Assembly (NCBI GenBank): GCA_964245825.1
Contig: CAXTNT010000004.1
Span: 62,001 to 126,000 of the forward strand
DNA from: CAJCIY01 sp964245825
GTDB taxonomy: Bacteria > Actinomycetota > Actinomycetes > Mycobacteriales > CAJCIY01
Length of the DNA stretch: 64,000 bases
Direction: 5' to 3'
The notes under the pieces are model-generated. The model saw only the letters and a list, made by a program, of their open reading frames with translations. It was not told where the DNA came from and made no database searches. Below are positions 28,127 through 36,160 of this stretch, piece after piece. How positions within the stretch are numbered: position 1 is the stretch's first letter; every line of letters starts with the position of its first letter. The position numbers and the translations under genes were made by a program.

Positions 28127-29017
28127 CTACCCGACGGCGCCGTCCGCGGCCACGAGGGTCAGCAGCGAGGCCTCCGGTCGGCAGGCGAAGCGCACCGGGG
28201 CGTACGGGGACGTGCCCAGGCCCGCAGACACGTGCAGCCACGACCCGGCGTACCGCGACAGCCCACGGCAGCGGGACCGGTCGAGGTTGCAGTTGGTGAC
28301 CAGCGCACCGAACCCCGGTACGCGCAGCTGGCCGCCGTGGGTGTGCCCGCAGAGCAGCAGCGCGTCGCCGTCCGCGGAGAACGCGTCCAGCACCCGGGGC
28401 TCGGGCGCGTGGACGACCCCCACGGTCAGGTCGGCCGACGGCGGCGGGCCGGCGACGGCCGGCAGGTCGTCCAGGCGCAGGTGCGGGTCGTCCACCCCGC
28501 GGAAGGACAGCCGCCGGCCGTCGACCTCCAGCACCGCGCGCGCGTTGCTCAGGTCGTGCCACCCGGCCTCGGTCAGCCCGCGGACCAGTCGGTTCCACGG
28601 CAGCTCGATCCCCAGCACCCGCTTGTGGCGCGGGTTCAGGTACTTCAGCGGGTTCTTCGGCACCGGCGCGTAGTAGTCGTTCGACCCCAGTACGAAGACC
28701 CCGGGCCGGTCGAGCAGCGGTTCGTACGCCCGCAGCACCGCGGCCACACCGTCCGCGCCCGCGAGGTTGTCGCCCGTGCACACCACCAGGTCTGGCAGCA
28801 GCCGGGCGAGGTCGCGGATCCACGCCTGCTTGCCGACCTGCCGGCCGAGCATGTGCACGTCCGACACGTGCAGCACCCGCAGCGGCCGTGACCCGGGCGC
28901 GAGCACCGGCACCTCGGCGCGGCGCAAGGTGAACGCGGTCCGCTCCCACAGCGAGGCGTAGCCCACCGCCGCGCCCGCGGCGAGCGTCAGGGACCCCAGC
29001 GCGGTGACTGCCTGCAC
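28127..29017 (-). CDS. metallophosphoesterase (YkuE-like, membrane-anchored)
   Basis: 296 residues with an N-terminal hydrophobic anchor (about 1-22) and calcineurin-like motifs VSDVHM, CTGDNL, GSNDYY, VVHAPEP and CGHTHGGQ. This arrangement is typical of YkuE-type phosphoesterases that act at the membrane surface. GTG 29017 faces yqeY divergently with only 18 bases between the starts. Confidence 0.88.
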   Translation of the reverse strand: MQAVTALGSLTLAAGAAVGYASLWERTAFTLRRAEVPVLAPGSRPLRVLHVSDVHMLGRQVGKQAWIRDLARLLPDLVVCTGDNLAGADGVAAVLRAYEPLLDRPGVFVLGSNDYYAPVPKNPLKYLNPRHKRVLGIELPWNRLVRGLTEAGWHDLSNARAVLEVDGRRLSFRGVDDPHLRLDDLPAVAGPPPSADLTVGVVHAPEPRVLDAFSADGDALLLCGHTHGGQLRVPGFGALVTNCNLDRSRCRGLSRYAGSWLHVSAGLGTSPYAPVRFACRPEASLLTLVAADGAVG

Positions 29018-29022
29018 GCATC

Positions 29023-29028
29023 TAGTGT
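29023..29028 (+). promoter_or_regulatory. -10 box for yqeY (leaderless)
   Basis: TAGTGT lies 7 bases before GTG 29036, inside the 18-base gap to the divergent phosphoesterase gene. Confidence 0.5.
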
Positions 29029-29035
29029 CGCAGTC

Positions 29036-29494
29036 GTGGACGTCCTCGACAGCGACCTGAAGACAACCCTGCGCGCCGACATGACCGCCGCCCTGCGCGC
29101 CAAGGACGAGCTGCGGCTGGGCACGCTGCGGATGCTGCTGTCCGCCATCACCACCGAGGAGGTGGCGGGCAAGACCGCGGCCACCCTCACCGACGAGCAG
29201 GTGCTCGCCGTGCTGGGCCGCGAGGCCAAGAAGCGCCGGGAGGCCGCGGACGCCTTCGAGGCGGCGGGCCGCACCGAGCTGGCCGCGAAGGAGCGCGCCG
29301 AGGGCGAGATCGTGGCCGCGTACCTGCCGACGCCGCTGGACGACGAGCAGCTTCGCGAGATCGTCGCCGAGGCGATCGTGACCGCCGAGGCGCAGCAGAT
29401 GGGGCCGGCGATGAAGGCGGCGAACGCGGCGGTGGCCGGTCGGGCCGAGGGCGGCCGGGTCGCCGCGGAGGTACGACGCCAGCTCGGGCTCTGA
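29036..29494 (+). CDS. GatB/YqeY domain-containing protein
   Basis: 152 residues covering the whole YqeY fold (LKTTLRADMTAALRAKDELRLGTLR at the start, MGPAMKAANAAVAGRAEGG at the end). YqeY resembles the tRNA-binding tail of GatB, but its role is unproven. It ends one base before the convergent penicillin-binding protein gene. Confidence 0.93.
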   Translation: MDVLDSDLKTTLRADMTAALRAKDELRLGTLRMLLSAITTEEVAGKTAATLTDEQVLAVLGREAKKRREAADAFEAAGRTELAAKERAEGEIVAAYLPTPLDDEQLREIVAEAIVTAEAQQMGPAMKAANAAVAGRAEGGRVAAEVRRQLGL

Positions 29495-29495
29495 G

Positions 29496-31691
29496 CTACT
29501 TCTTGTGGTGCTTCGGGGGCGGCGGCAGCGAGATGATCGGGGTCACGGTGATCGTCGGCACGCCGGCCGGGAGCGTCGGACCGACCGTGGGCGGCCCCGT
29601 CGGCGTCGGCGTGGCGGTCGGAGTCGGCGCAACCGCCCCGGGGTCGTTGGCCTCCGGCACCGTGAAGTCCTCCACCGGCTGGCCGGTCATGGCCTTCTCC
29701 ATTGTCGTGCGCCAGATCGGGCCGGCGATGGACGCCCCGAAGAAGTTGTTTGGCGAGAAGGTACGTCCCGTGGCGAGGTCGGTGATCGGCGCCGCCGATT
29801 TCGACGGGAGCTTCGGGTCGAAGATGCCGACCGCGGTCGCGAGCTGCGGGGTGTAGCCGACGAACCAGCCGCCCTTGCCGTCGTCGAGGGTGCCCGTCTT
29901 GCCCGCTGCCGGCCGCCCGATGCCCAGGCCGCGGCCAGTCGCCCCGGGCTTGTTGAGCACGCCCTGCAGGATCGAGGTGACGGTGTCGGCGACGTCGGCC
30001 GACACCGCCTGGTGACAGACGCTGCCCGTGAAACCGACGGGGCTCCCCGTGAGCGTCGTGATCCTGCGGACCGCGCTCGTGGTGCAGGCCAGGCCGTGGG
30101 CTGCGATCGTGGCGTATGCGGTGGCCATGTCGAGCACCGAGAACCCGTCGCCGGAGCCGAGGGTCAGCGAGTAGCCGTAGTCGCCGTGCTGAAAGGTGTA
30201 CTTGGCGGACGGCGGTCCCTGCCCGATGATGCCGAGCTGCTTGGCCATCGCGGCCAAGGCCTCGGGTCCACCGACCCTCTGCTCGAGCTGGACGTAGAAC
30301 GTGTTCACCGACTGCCAGGTGCCGGTGTACAGGTCGCAGTTGCATGCCTCGCCGTCGCCGGCGTTCGAGAACGCGTCATGGCAGCGCGTGCCTGTCGGGT
30401 TCGCCGCGCCGGGTACGTGGTAGCAGTTCGGCGAGGGGATGCGTGTCGTCAGCGGGATGCCCTGCGCGATCGCCGCGGTGAGAGTCATCAGCTTGAAGGT
30501 CGACCCGACGTCGTACTTCTCCTGGTCCGCGTAGATCGCCTTGCTCTGGCCGGCCTTCACGCCCCACGCGCGGTTCTGCCCGATCGCGAGGATGGCCCCG
30601 GTGCCCGGCTGCAGGACGACCGCCGAGGAGACCTGGCGGATCGTGTCGGGCAGGTGGGCGGCGATGCCTGCGTTCACCGCCGCCTGCGTGGTCGGGTCGT
30701 ACGTGGTGTAGATCTTCAGGCCGCCCTCGTACACCGCGTTCGCACGGGCGGCCGGACTCGCTCCGAGCTTGGGGTCGGCGAGCAGCTGCTGGCGGACGTA
30801 CGAGCAGAACAGCGGTGCGGTCGAGCTGTCGCAGGAGTCGCTCGTCCGCGCTGCCGGGTGCACCACCACCCGGGTCGCCAGGGCCTTGTGGATGGCTGCC
30901 GCCGGCTGGAGGTGGTACTTCGCGACGGCCGCCAGCACTGCGTTGCGCCGCGCGAGTGAGTCCCTGGGGTTGGTGACCGGGTCGAAGGCGGTCGGGTTGT
31001 TCACCAGACCGGCGAGCAGCGCCGCCTGGGCCAGGCTGAGGCGCTGCACCGGGATGCCGAAGTAGTGCTCGGCCGCGGTGCCCACCCCGTACGTGCCCTC
31101 GCCGAAGTAGGCGATGTTGAGGTAGTCGGTGAGGATCTGCTCCTTCGACAGCCGCTTCTCGAGCGCGATCGCGAGTCGCGCGTCGGTGAGCTTGCGGTTC
31201 AGCGACTTCTCGGTCGCGGCGGCCTGCGCCTCCTTGTTGCCGGCGGCCTCGACCTCCACGAGCTTCACGTACTGCTCTGTGATCGTGGACGCCCCCTGGG
31301 CGTAGTCACCGGCCGTCGTGTCGGCGGACGCGGCCCGCAGCACGCCCCGCAGGTCGACGCCGTTGTGCTCGAAGAAGCGGTTGTCCTCGATCGCGACGAT
31401 CGCGTACTGCATGACCGCGGGGATCTGGCTGTTCGTGACCACGACGCGGTCCTCGGGGCCGACGAGCGTGGCGATGGTGCTGCCGTCGGCGGCCAGCAGC
31501 ACCGAGTGCTGTGCCAGCGGCGGCGTCGACAGGAACGAAGGCAGCTTCGAGAGCGCGTCGTCCTGCTTCTTCGCCAGCAGTCCGACGCCGCCGACGAAGG
31601 GCAGCGCCAGCCCGGCGACCAGCAGACCGGCGACCACGGCGAGCACCAGGAGCAGCCCGGCGCGCTCGCTGACCGTTCGGGAGCTCGGCAC
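29496..31691 (-). CDS. class A penicillin-binding protein (PonA2-like)
   Basis: 731 residues. One N-terminal span is followed by a GT51 glycosyltransferase domain (EDNRFFEHNGVDLRG; about 60-240) and a transpeptidase domain with Ser397 in STFK, SVN, and KTGT at 598-601. A Pro/Thr-rich tail ends in HHKK. It polymerises and crosslinks peptidoglycan outside the membrane. The usual STITQQ of GT51 reads STITEQ here. GTG 31691 follows a TACGCT box by 7 bases. It sits next to a whiB4/wblA-type gene, as ponA2 does in mycobacteria. Confidence 0.93.
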   Translation of the reverse strand: MPSSRTVSERAGLLLVLAVVAGLLVAGLALPFVGGVGLLAKKQDDALSKLPSFLSTPPLAQHSVLLAADGSTIATLVGPEDRVVVTNSQIPAVMQYAIVAIEDNRFFEHNGVDLRGVLRAASADTTAGDYAQGASTITEQYVKLVEVEAAGNKEAQAAATEKSLNRKLTDARLAIALEKRLSKEQILTDYLNIAYFGEGTYGVGTAAEHYFGIPVQRLSLAQAALLAGLVNNPTAFDPVTNPRDSLARRNAVLAAVAKYHLQPAAAIHKALATRVVVHPAARTSDSCDSSTAPLFCSYVRQQLLADPKLGASPAARANAVYEGGLKIYTTYDPTTQAAVNAGIAAHLPDTIRQVSSAVVLQPGTGAILAIGQNRAWGVKAGQSKAIYADQEKYDVGSTFKLMTLTAAIAQGIPLTTRIPSPNCYHVPGAANPTGTRCHDAFSNAGDGEACNCDLYTGTWQSVNTFYVQLEQRVGGPEALAAMAKQLGIIGQGPPSAKYTFQHGDYGYSLTLGSGDGFSVLDMATAYATIAAHGLACTTSAVRRITTLTGSPVGFTGSVCHQAVSADVADTVTSILQGVLNKPGATGRGLGIGRPAAGKTGTLDDGKGGWFVGYTPQLATAVGIFDPKLPSKSAAPITDLATGRTFSPNNFFGASIAGPIWRTTMEKAMTGQPVEDFTVPEANDPGAVAPTPTATPTPTGPPTVGPTLPAGVPTITVTPIISLPPPPKHHKK

Positions 31692-31698
31692 GGCGTCG

Positions 31699-31704
31699 AG
31701 CGTA
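31699..31704 (-). promoter_or_regulatory. -10 box for the penicillin-binding protein gene (leaderless)
   Basis: Minus-strand TACGCT ends 7 bases before GTG 31691. Confidence 0.55.
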
Positions 31705-31839
31705 GACGGCGAACCTGAACGGGCGCCTTCGACGCCGGCTGAGCGGTTCGTGGAAATCGGGGGTCCAGCCTAGGCCTGTTTCGTCCGACACCTGGTTGAG
31801 ACCGGAATGTGGCCAGATGCTGTGGAGGGCGAGGTACGG

Positions 31840-32199
31840 ATGACGACAACGGTGGGCTTCGGCCCGGCGACTCACGCGATCGGCACCCCCGGCACCCAGC
31901 ACGACTGGGACCAGGACTGGACTGCGCGCGCCAACTGCCGGGTGGGCGACCCCGACGAGCTCTTCGTCCAGGGCGCCGAGCAGCACAAGGCCAAGGTCAC
32001 CTGTTTGCGCTGCCCCGTACGCACCGAGTGCCTGGCCGACGCGCTGGACAACCGGGTCGAGTTCGGCGTGTGGGGCGGGCTCACCGAGCGGGAGCGGCGC
32101 GCGCTCCTGCGTCGCCGGCCCGAGGTCACGAGCTGGCAGGGGCTCTTGGCCGCCGCCCGTCGCGACCACGCCGCCGGCCGCTTCGGCATCGCCGGCTGA
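31840..32199 (+). CDS. WhiB-family iron-sulfur regulator (WhiB4/WblA-like)
   Basis: 119 residues. The four Cys that bind [4Fe-4S] appear as ANCR and CLRCPVRTEC, followed by the G-W-G-G turn (FGVWGGLTERER) and a basic tail that contacts DNA or RNA polymerase. ATG 31840 follows GGCGAGG; the frame is open upstream to 31807. Its position beside a PonA2-like gene and a GET3/ArsA pair matches whiB4 (mycobacteria) and wblA (Streptomyces), regulators of redox response and development. Confidence 0.9.
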   Translation: MTTTVGFGPATHAIGTPGTQHDWDQDWTARANCRVGDPDELFVQGAEQHKAKVTCLRCPVRTECLADALDNRVEFGVWGGLTERERRALLRRRPEVTSWQGLLAAARRDHAAGRFGIAG

Positions 32200-32226
32200 C
32201 CTCAGCACGCACCGGGCCGGCCGGCC

Positions 32227-33342
32227 TCAGCCTCCGGACAGCGCCGCCCCGACCGCCCGCAGACCCGCCAGGTCGTGCACGTCCGTGTCCATCGCAGGCA
32301 CCTCACGGACCGGGACCGAGGGATGCGAGCGGCCGAAGCGGCTGATCAGGCCCGCCTCACGCTCGGCCACCGTGACCCGCTCGGCGTGCAGCCGCAGCAG
32401 CGCCGCGGTGGTCGCGCCGGTCGGCGCCGGCGCGGCCTCCTCGAGCCGCTCGGCCGCACTGAGGGCGCGGGCCACGCCGAGCCCGGCCAGCGACGCCCGG
32501 TGCACGCGGTTCACGACCAGCCCCGCCAGCGGCATCGACTCCTCGAGCAGCCGATCGGCGAAGTACGACGCCTCGCGCAGGGCCGCGGGCTCCGGCGAGG
32601 CGACCACGACGAACGCGGTCCCCGGCGCCTTGAGCATCGCGTACGTCTGGTCGGCCCGGCTGCGGAAGCCGCCGAACATCGTCTCCAGTGAGGCCACGAA
32701 CTGCTGCAGGTCGGTGAGCAGCTGCGCTCCGACGACCTTGCTGATCGTGCGGGTCACCGCCGACAGCCCGGTGTTCAGCACCTTCAGATAGGCCTTCCCG
32801 CCGGCCCTGGCCGGCGCCAGCAGGATCCTGATCAGCCGGCCGTCGAGGAAGGTGCCGAGCCGCTGCGGTGCATCCAGGAAGTCCAGCGCGGACCGGGTCG
32901 GCGGCGTGTCCACGACCACCAGGTCCCAGCGCTGCTCGGCCACCAGCTGACCGAGCTTCTCCATCGCCATGTACTCCTGCGTGCCCGCGAAGGACGACGA
33001 CAGGGACTGGTAGAACGGGTTGGCCAGGATCGCGTCGGCCCGGCCCGGCTCGCTGTGGGACTCGACGATCTCGTCGAATGTCCGCTTCATGTCCAGCATC
33101 ATCGCGTCGAGATCGCCGTCGACGCCCTGCACCGCGCGGGGGGTGTTGTCGAGTTCGGTCAGCCCCATCGCCTGCGCCAGCCGGCGGGCCGGGTCGATCG
33201 TGAGCACGACCGTCCGCCGGCCCTGCTCGGCCGCCCGGACCGCCAGCGCCGCGGCGGTCGTGGTCTTGCCGACCCCCCCGCTCCCGCAGCAGACGACCAC
33301 CGTCGCGGTCCGCAGCAGCCCGTCGAGGTCGAAGTCGGTCAT
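32227..33342 (-). CDS. ArsA/GET3-family ATPase (second of pair)
   Basis: 371 residues with the deviant Walker A GSGGVGKTTTAAAL (about 20-33) and switch motifs VLTIDPARR and VVVDTPPTRSALDFL. It is the orthologue, by position and pairing, of one of the two mycobacterial anion-transporter-like ATPases Rv3679/Rv3680. Its start overlaps the stop of its partner (ATGA at 33339-33342), so the two probably form a heterodimer. The client is unknown; tail-anchored or envelope proteins are candidates. Confidence 0.92.
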   Translation of the reverse strand: MTDFDLDGLLRTATVVVCCGSGGVGKTTTAAALAVRAAEQGRRTVVLTIDPARRLAQAMGLTELDNTPRAVQGVDGDLDAMMLDMKRTFDEIVESHSEPGRADAILANPFYQSLSSSFAGTQEYMAMEKLGQLVAEQRWDLVVVDTPPTRSALDFLDAPQRLGTFLDGRLIRILLAPARAGGKAYLKVLNTGLSAVTRTISKVVGAQLLTDLQQFVASLETMFGGFRSRADQTYAMLKAPGTAFVVVASPEPAALREASYFADRLLEESMPLAGLVVNRVHRASLAGLGVARALSAAERLEEAAPAPTGATTAALLRLHAERVTVAEREAGLISRFGRSHPSVPVREVPAMDTDVHDLAGLRAVGAALSGG

Positions 33343-34319
33343 GAGCCCTTCCTGGCCGGCGAAAAGCCCTGCGCCGCAAGGCTTTCCGCGAGGGTGAGCA
33401 GCGCGCCGCGGTCGATCGGCCCGGGCTGCTGCGCCAGCTCCACCACCGGCCGGCCGAGGTCGCGGACGTCGGCCAGCTCCCGCTCCTCGAGCTGGACCCG
33501 CGCCCGGTAGGCGGCCGCCTCGGCGACGAGGCCGTCGACCAGCGGCCTGTCCGCCGTCAGCCCGGCCGCCACCAGCCCCGCCGCGACGTCCTTCTTCACC
33601 AGCCGGGCCGGCAGCGCGTACGGCTGCCGGCGCATGTTGACGATCACCCGCCCGACGGGGATGCCCGCCGCACTCAGCTCCGCGACGCCGTCGACCGTCT
33701 CCTGCACGGGCATCTCCTCCAGCAGGGTCACGAGGTGGACCGCCGTCCGCTTCGAACGGACGACCCGCTGCACGCTGTCGGACTGCGCCTTGATCGGGCC
33801 CATCCGGGCCAGCGCCGCGACGTCCGCGGTGACGTTGAGGAACCGGGTGATGCGGCCGGTCGGCGGCGCGTCCAGCACCACCGCGTCGTACACCGGCCGC
33901 CCGTCCGCGCCCTTGCGGTCGACGGCCTCCTTGACCTTGCCGGTGAGCAGCACGTCGCGGACGCCGGGGGCGATGGTGGTCGCGAACTCGATCGCGCCGA
34001 CCCGGTTCAAGATCCTGCCGGCGCCATGCAGGTGGTAGAACATCGCGAGGTACTCGAGCAGCGCAGCCGTCGGGTCGATCGCCAGCGCGATCACCTCGCC
34101 GCCGCCGGGGGCGCCCGCCACCCGCCGTTCCTCGTACGGCAGCGGGGGGGTGTCGAAGAGCTGGGCGATGCCCTGCCGGCCCTCGACCTCGGTGAGCAGC
34201 ACCCGGCCGCCGCCGCTGGCCAGTGCGAGAGCCAGCGCCGCCGCCACGGTCGTCTTGCCGGTGCCGCCCTTCCCGGTGACGACGTGCAGCCGCAGCGGCT
34301 GCTCATCGGGAGATGGCAC
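33339..34319 (-). CDS. ArsA/GET3-family ATPase (first of pair)
   Basis: 326 residues with Walker A GKGGTGKTTVAAAL (about 16-29) and a VVLDAPPTGRITRFL switch. It is the partner of the ATPase at 32227-33342 and is more divergent from it than a simple duplicate. GTG 34319 lies 6 bases after minus-strand TAGGGT. That box overlaps the -10 of the divergent stomatin-like gene, so the two units are probably co-regulated. Confidence 0.92.
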   Translation of the reverse strand: MPSPDEQPLRLHVVTGKGGTGKTTVAAALALALASGGGRVLLTEVEGRQGIAQLFDTPPLPYEERRVAGAPGGGEVIALAIDPTAALLEYLAMFYHLHGAGRILNRVGAIEFATTIAPGVRDVLLTGKVKEAVDRKGADGRPVYDAVVLDAPPTGRITRFLNVTADVAALARMGPIKAQSDSVQRVVRSKRTAVHLVTLLEEMPVQETVDGVAELSAAGIPVGRVIVNMRRQPYALPARLVKKDVAAGLVAAGLTADRPLVDGLVAEAAAYRARVQLEERELADVRDLGRPVVELAQQPGPIDRGALLTLAESLAAQGFSPARKGS

Positions 34320-34325
34320 CGGACG

Positions 34326-34331
34326 ACCCTA
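34326..34331 (-). promoter_or_regulatory. -10 box for the ArsA/GET3 pair (leaderless)
   Basis: Minus-strand TAGGGT lies 6 bases before GTG 34319. It shares its first two base pairs with the plus-strand TATGCT box. Confidence 0.6.
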
Positions 34332-34335
34332 TGCT
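34330..34335 (+). promoter_or_regulatory. -10 box for the SPFH gene (leaderless)
   Basis: TATGCT lies 7 bases before ATG 34343 and overlaps the divergent TAGGGT box by two base pairs. Confidence 0.6.
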
Positions 34336-34342
34336 CAGGATC

Positions 34343-35164
34343 ATGGCTGCTCTCGTCGTGGTGCTCGTCGTCGTGGTCATCGCGCTGGTGATTGTCTCGA
34401 CGGGTCTGCGGGTCGTGCAGCAGTACGAGAAGGGCGTCGTGTTCTACCTCGGCCGGGTCAGCGGCGGGGTGCGCGAGCCTGGTCTGCACGTGATCATCCC
34501 GGTGCTGCAGCGGATGCTGAAGGTCAACATGCAGATCGGCACGATGGGCGTGCCGGCGCAGGAGGGCATCACCCGCGACAGCGTCACGCTCACCATCGAC
34601 GCGGTCGTGTTCTACCGGGTGATCGACCCGATCAAGGCCGTCGTCAACGTCCAGAACTACCTGTACGCGGTGTCCCAGGTCGCCCAGACCTCGATGCGGA
34701 CGGTGGTGGGGAAGACCTCGCTGCAAGACCTGCTGCAGGAGCGCGACAAGGTGAGCGCCGACCTGCAGCAGATCATCGACGGCCCGACCGAGGGGCCGTG
34801 GGGCGTGAAGATCGAGCGGGTCGAGCTCAAGGACATCTCGCTGCCCGAGTCGCTCAAGCGGTCGCTGTCGCGGCAGGCCGAGGCCGACCGCGAGCGGCAG
34901 GCCCGCATCATCACCGCGGACGGCGAGCTGCAGGCCTCGCAGAAGCTCGCCGAGGCCGCCGCCACCCTGTCCCGCGACCCGGCCTCGCTGCAGCTGCGAC
35001 TGCTGCAGACCATGGTCGAGGTGGCCGACAAGCAGGGCACGCTGGTGGTGCCCTTCCCGGTCGAGCTGCTGCGCTTCTTCGAGCGCTACGCCGAGGCCGC
35101 CCCGCCGCCGCTAGCCCCCGCGCGCGCCAAAGTCAAGACTTCCACTCGCGCCCCGGTGGCGTGA
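34343..35164 (+). CDS. SPFH domain protein (slipin/stomatin-like)
   Basis: 273 residues. An N-terminal membrane anchor (about 1-22) is followed by an SPFH/band 7 domain (YEKGVVFYLGRVSGGVREPGLHVIIPV) and a coiled-coil with the slipin signature (LSRQAEADRERQARIITADGE). It would form oligomeric membrane scaffolds. ATG 34343 is preferred over GTG 34313 because of the TATGCT box 7 bases upstream. Divergent promoter sharing links it to the GET3-type ATPases. It is not part of the mycobacterial block as I recall it. Confidence 0.9.
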   Translation: MAALVVVLVVVVIALVIVSTGLRVVQQYEKGVVFYLGRVSGGVREPGLHVIIPVLQRMLKVNMQIGTMGVPAQEGITRDSVTLTIDAVVFYRVIDPIKAVVNVQNYLYAVSQVAQTSMRTVVGKTSLQDLLQERDKVSADLQQIIDGPTEGPWGVKIERVELKDISLPESLKRSLSRQAEADRERQARIITADGELQASQKLAEAAATLSRDPASLQLRLLQTMVEVADKQGTLVVPFPVELLRFFERYAEAAPPPLAPARAKVKTSTRAPVA

Positions 35165-35224
35165 GGCTGCGCTGGGGAACAACGCCGGCGCGTCGCCGGT
35201 CGCCCGGAGTACGCCGGAGGCCGC

Positions 35225-35488
35225 ATGTCGCTCGCTCATGTCGAACCCACCTGGCGCGCCTCCGCGGCGTGTGAGGGCGCGACGGCCCTGCACTTCTACC
35301 CGCCCGCGACCACCGAGACCCGCGAGGCGCGGCTGGCTCGGGAGAACGCCGCCCGGGCGCTGTGCGCGGGGTGCCACGTCCGCGACGCCTGCCTCGAGTA
35401 CGCCCTGTACGTCCAGGAGCCCTACGGCATCTGGGGCGGACTGACCGAGGCCGAGCGGCGGCGCATGCTGCGCACCCCCGCGCGCTGA
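35225..35488 (+). CDS. WhiB-family iron-sulfur regulator (short)
   Basis: 87 residues. Cys ligands lie in AACEGA and LCAGCHVRDACLEYAL, with the turn YGIWGGLTEAERR. GGAGG precedes ATG 35225. It is the second WhiB protein within 3.4 kb and has a much shorter C-terminal tail than the WhiB4/WblA-like one. It resembles the WhiB1/WhmD size class, but assignment is uncertain. Confidence 0.92.
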   Translation: MSLAHVEPTWRASAACEGATALHFYPPATTETREARLARENAARALCAGCHVRDACLEYALYVQEPYGIWGGLTEAERRRMLRTPAR

Positions 35489-35496
35489 CGGGTCAC

Positions 35497-35502
35497 TAGG
35501 GT
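35497..35502 (+). promoter_or_regulatory. -10 box for the DUF4177-ridA operon (leaderless)
   Basis: TAGGGT ends 6 bases before ATG 35509. Confidence 0.6.
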
Positions 35503-35508
35503 CGCGGC

Positions 35509-35664
35509 ATGACCCGCTGGGAGTACGCCACCGTCCCGCTGCTGACGCACGCCACGAAGCAGATCCTGGACACCTGGGGCACCGACGGCTGGGAGCTGGT
35601 CGCCGTGATCCCCGGGCCCAACTCCGAGCAGCTGGTCGCCTACCTGAAGCGGCCGTTGCCGTGA
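35509..35664 (+). CDS. small DUF4177-like protein
   Basis: 51 residues (MTRWEYATVPLLTH, then WGTDGWELVAVIPGP). The WEY...DGWELV pattern is that of DUF4177, a tiny fold of unknown function that commonly precedes ridA in actinobacteria. TAGGGT lies 6 bases before the ATG. Its stop overlaps the ridA start (GTGA at 35661). Confidence 0.85.
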   Translation: MTRWEYATVPLLTHATKQILDTWGTDGWELVAVIPGPNSEQLVAYLKRPLP

Positions 35665-36119
35665 CCGTCGCCGACCGGCTGGCCCGCCTCGGCATGCGGC
35701 TGCCGCCGGTGGCCACGCCCGCCGGCGCGTACGTGCCCGCGATCCTGGACGGCGGACTGGTCTGGACCGCTGGCCAGCTCCCGCTGGTCGACGGCGCGCT
35801 GCCGCTGACCGGGTTGGTCGGTCGCGACGTCACGCCCGAGGCGGCGCAGGCGCTGGCGCGCACCTGCGCGTTGAACGCGTTGGCGGCCGTCGGGTCGGTG
35901 GCCGACCTGGACGAGGTCGAACGGGTCGTGAAGGTCGTCGGGTTCGTCGCCTCCGCCGACGGCTTCCACGGCCAGCCGATGGTCGTCAACGGCGCCAGCG
36001 ACCTGCTCGGAGAGATCTTCGGCGCCGCCGGTCGGCACGCGCGCAGCGCGGTGGGGGTCGCGGCCCTCCCGCTGGGCGCGTCGGTCGAGCTCGAGCTGGT
36101 CGTGCGGCTGCGCTCCTGA
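35661..36119 (+). CDS. RidA family protein
   Basis: 152 residues of the RidA/YjgF/YER057c fold (GGLVWTAGQLPLVDG, then TCALNALAAVGS). RidA proteins hydrolyse reactive enamines and imines, but members lacking the key Arg may do something else. The C-terminal segment ARSAVGVAALPLGASVELE holds an Arg near the expected place. It matches the Rv3678c position in the mycobacterial block and is coupled to the DUF4177 gene. Confidence 0.9.
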   Translation: MTVADRLARLGMRLPPVATPAGAYVPAILDGGLVWTAGQLPLVDGALPLTGLVGRDVTPEAAQALARTCALNALAAVGSVADLDEVERVVKVVGFVASADGFHGQPMVVNGASDLLGEIFGAAGRHARSAVGVAALPLGASVELELVVRLRS

Positions 36120-36147
36120 GCCTGAACGCCGGGTCCGTACCCCGGCT

Positions 36148-36153
36148 TAGGCT
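36148..36153 (+). promoter_or_regulatory. -10 box for the NUDIX-MBL operon (leaderless)
   Basis: TAGGCT ends 7 bases before GTG 36161. Confidence 0.6.
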
Positions 36154-36160
36154 CGGCGGC

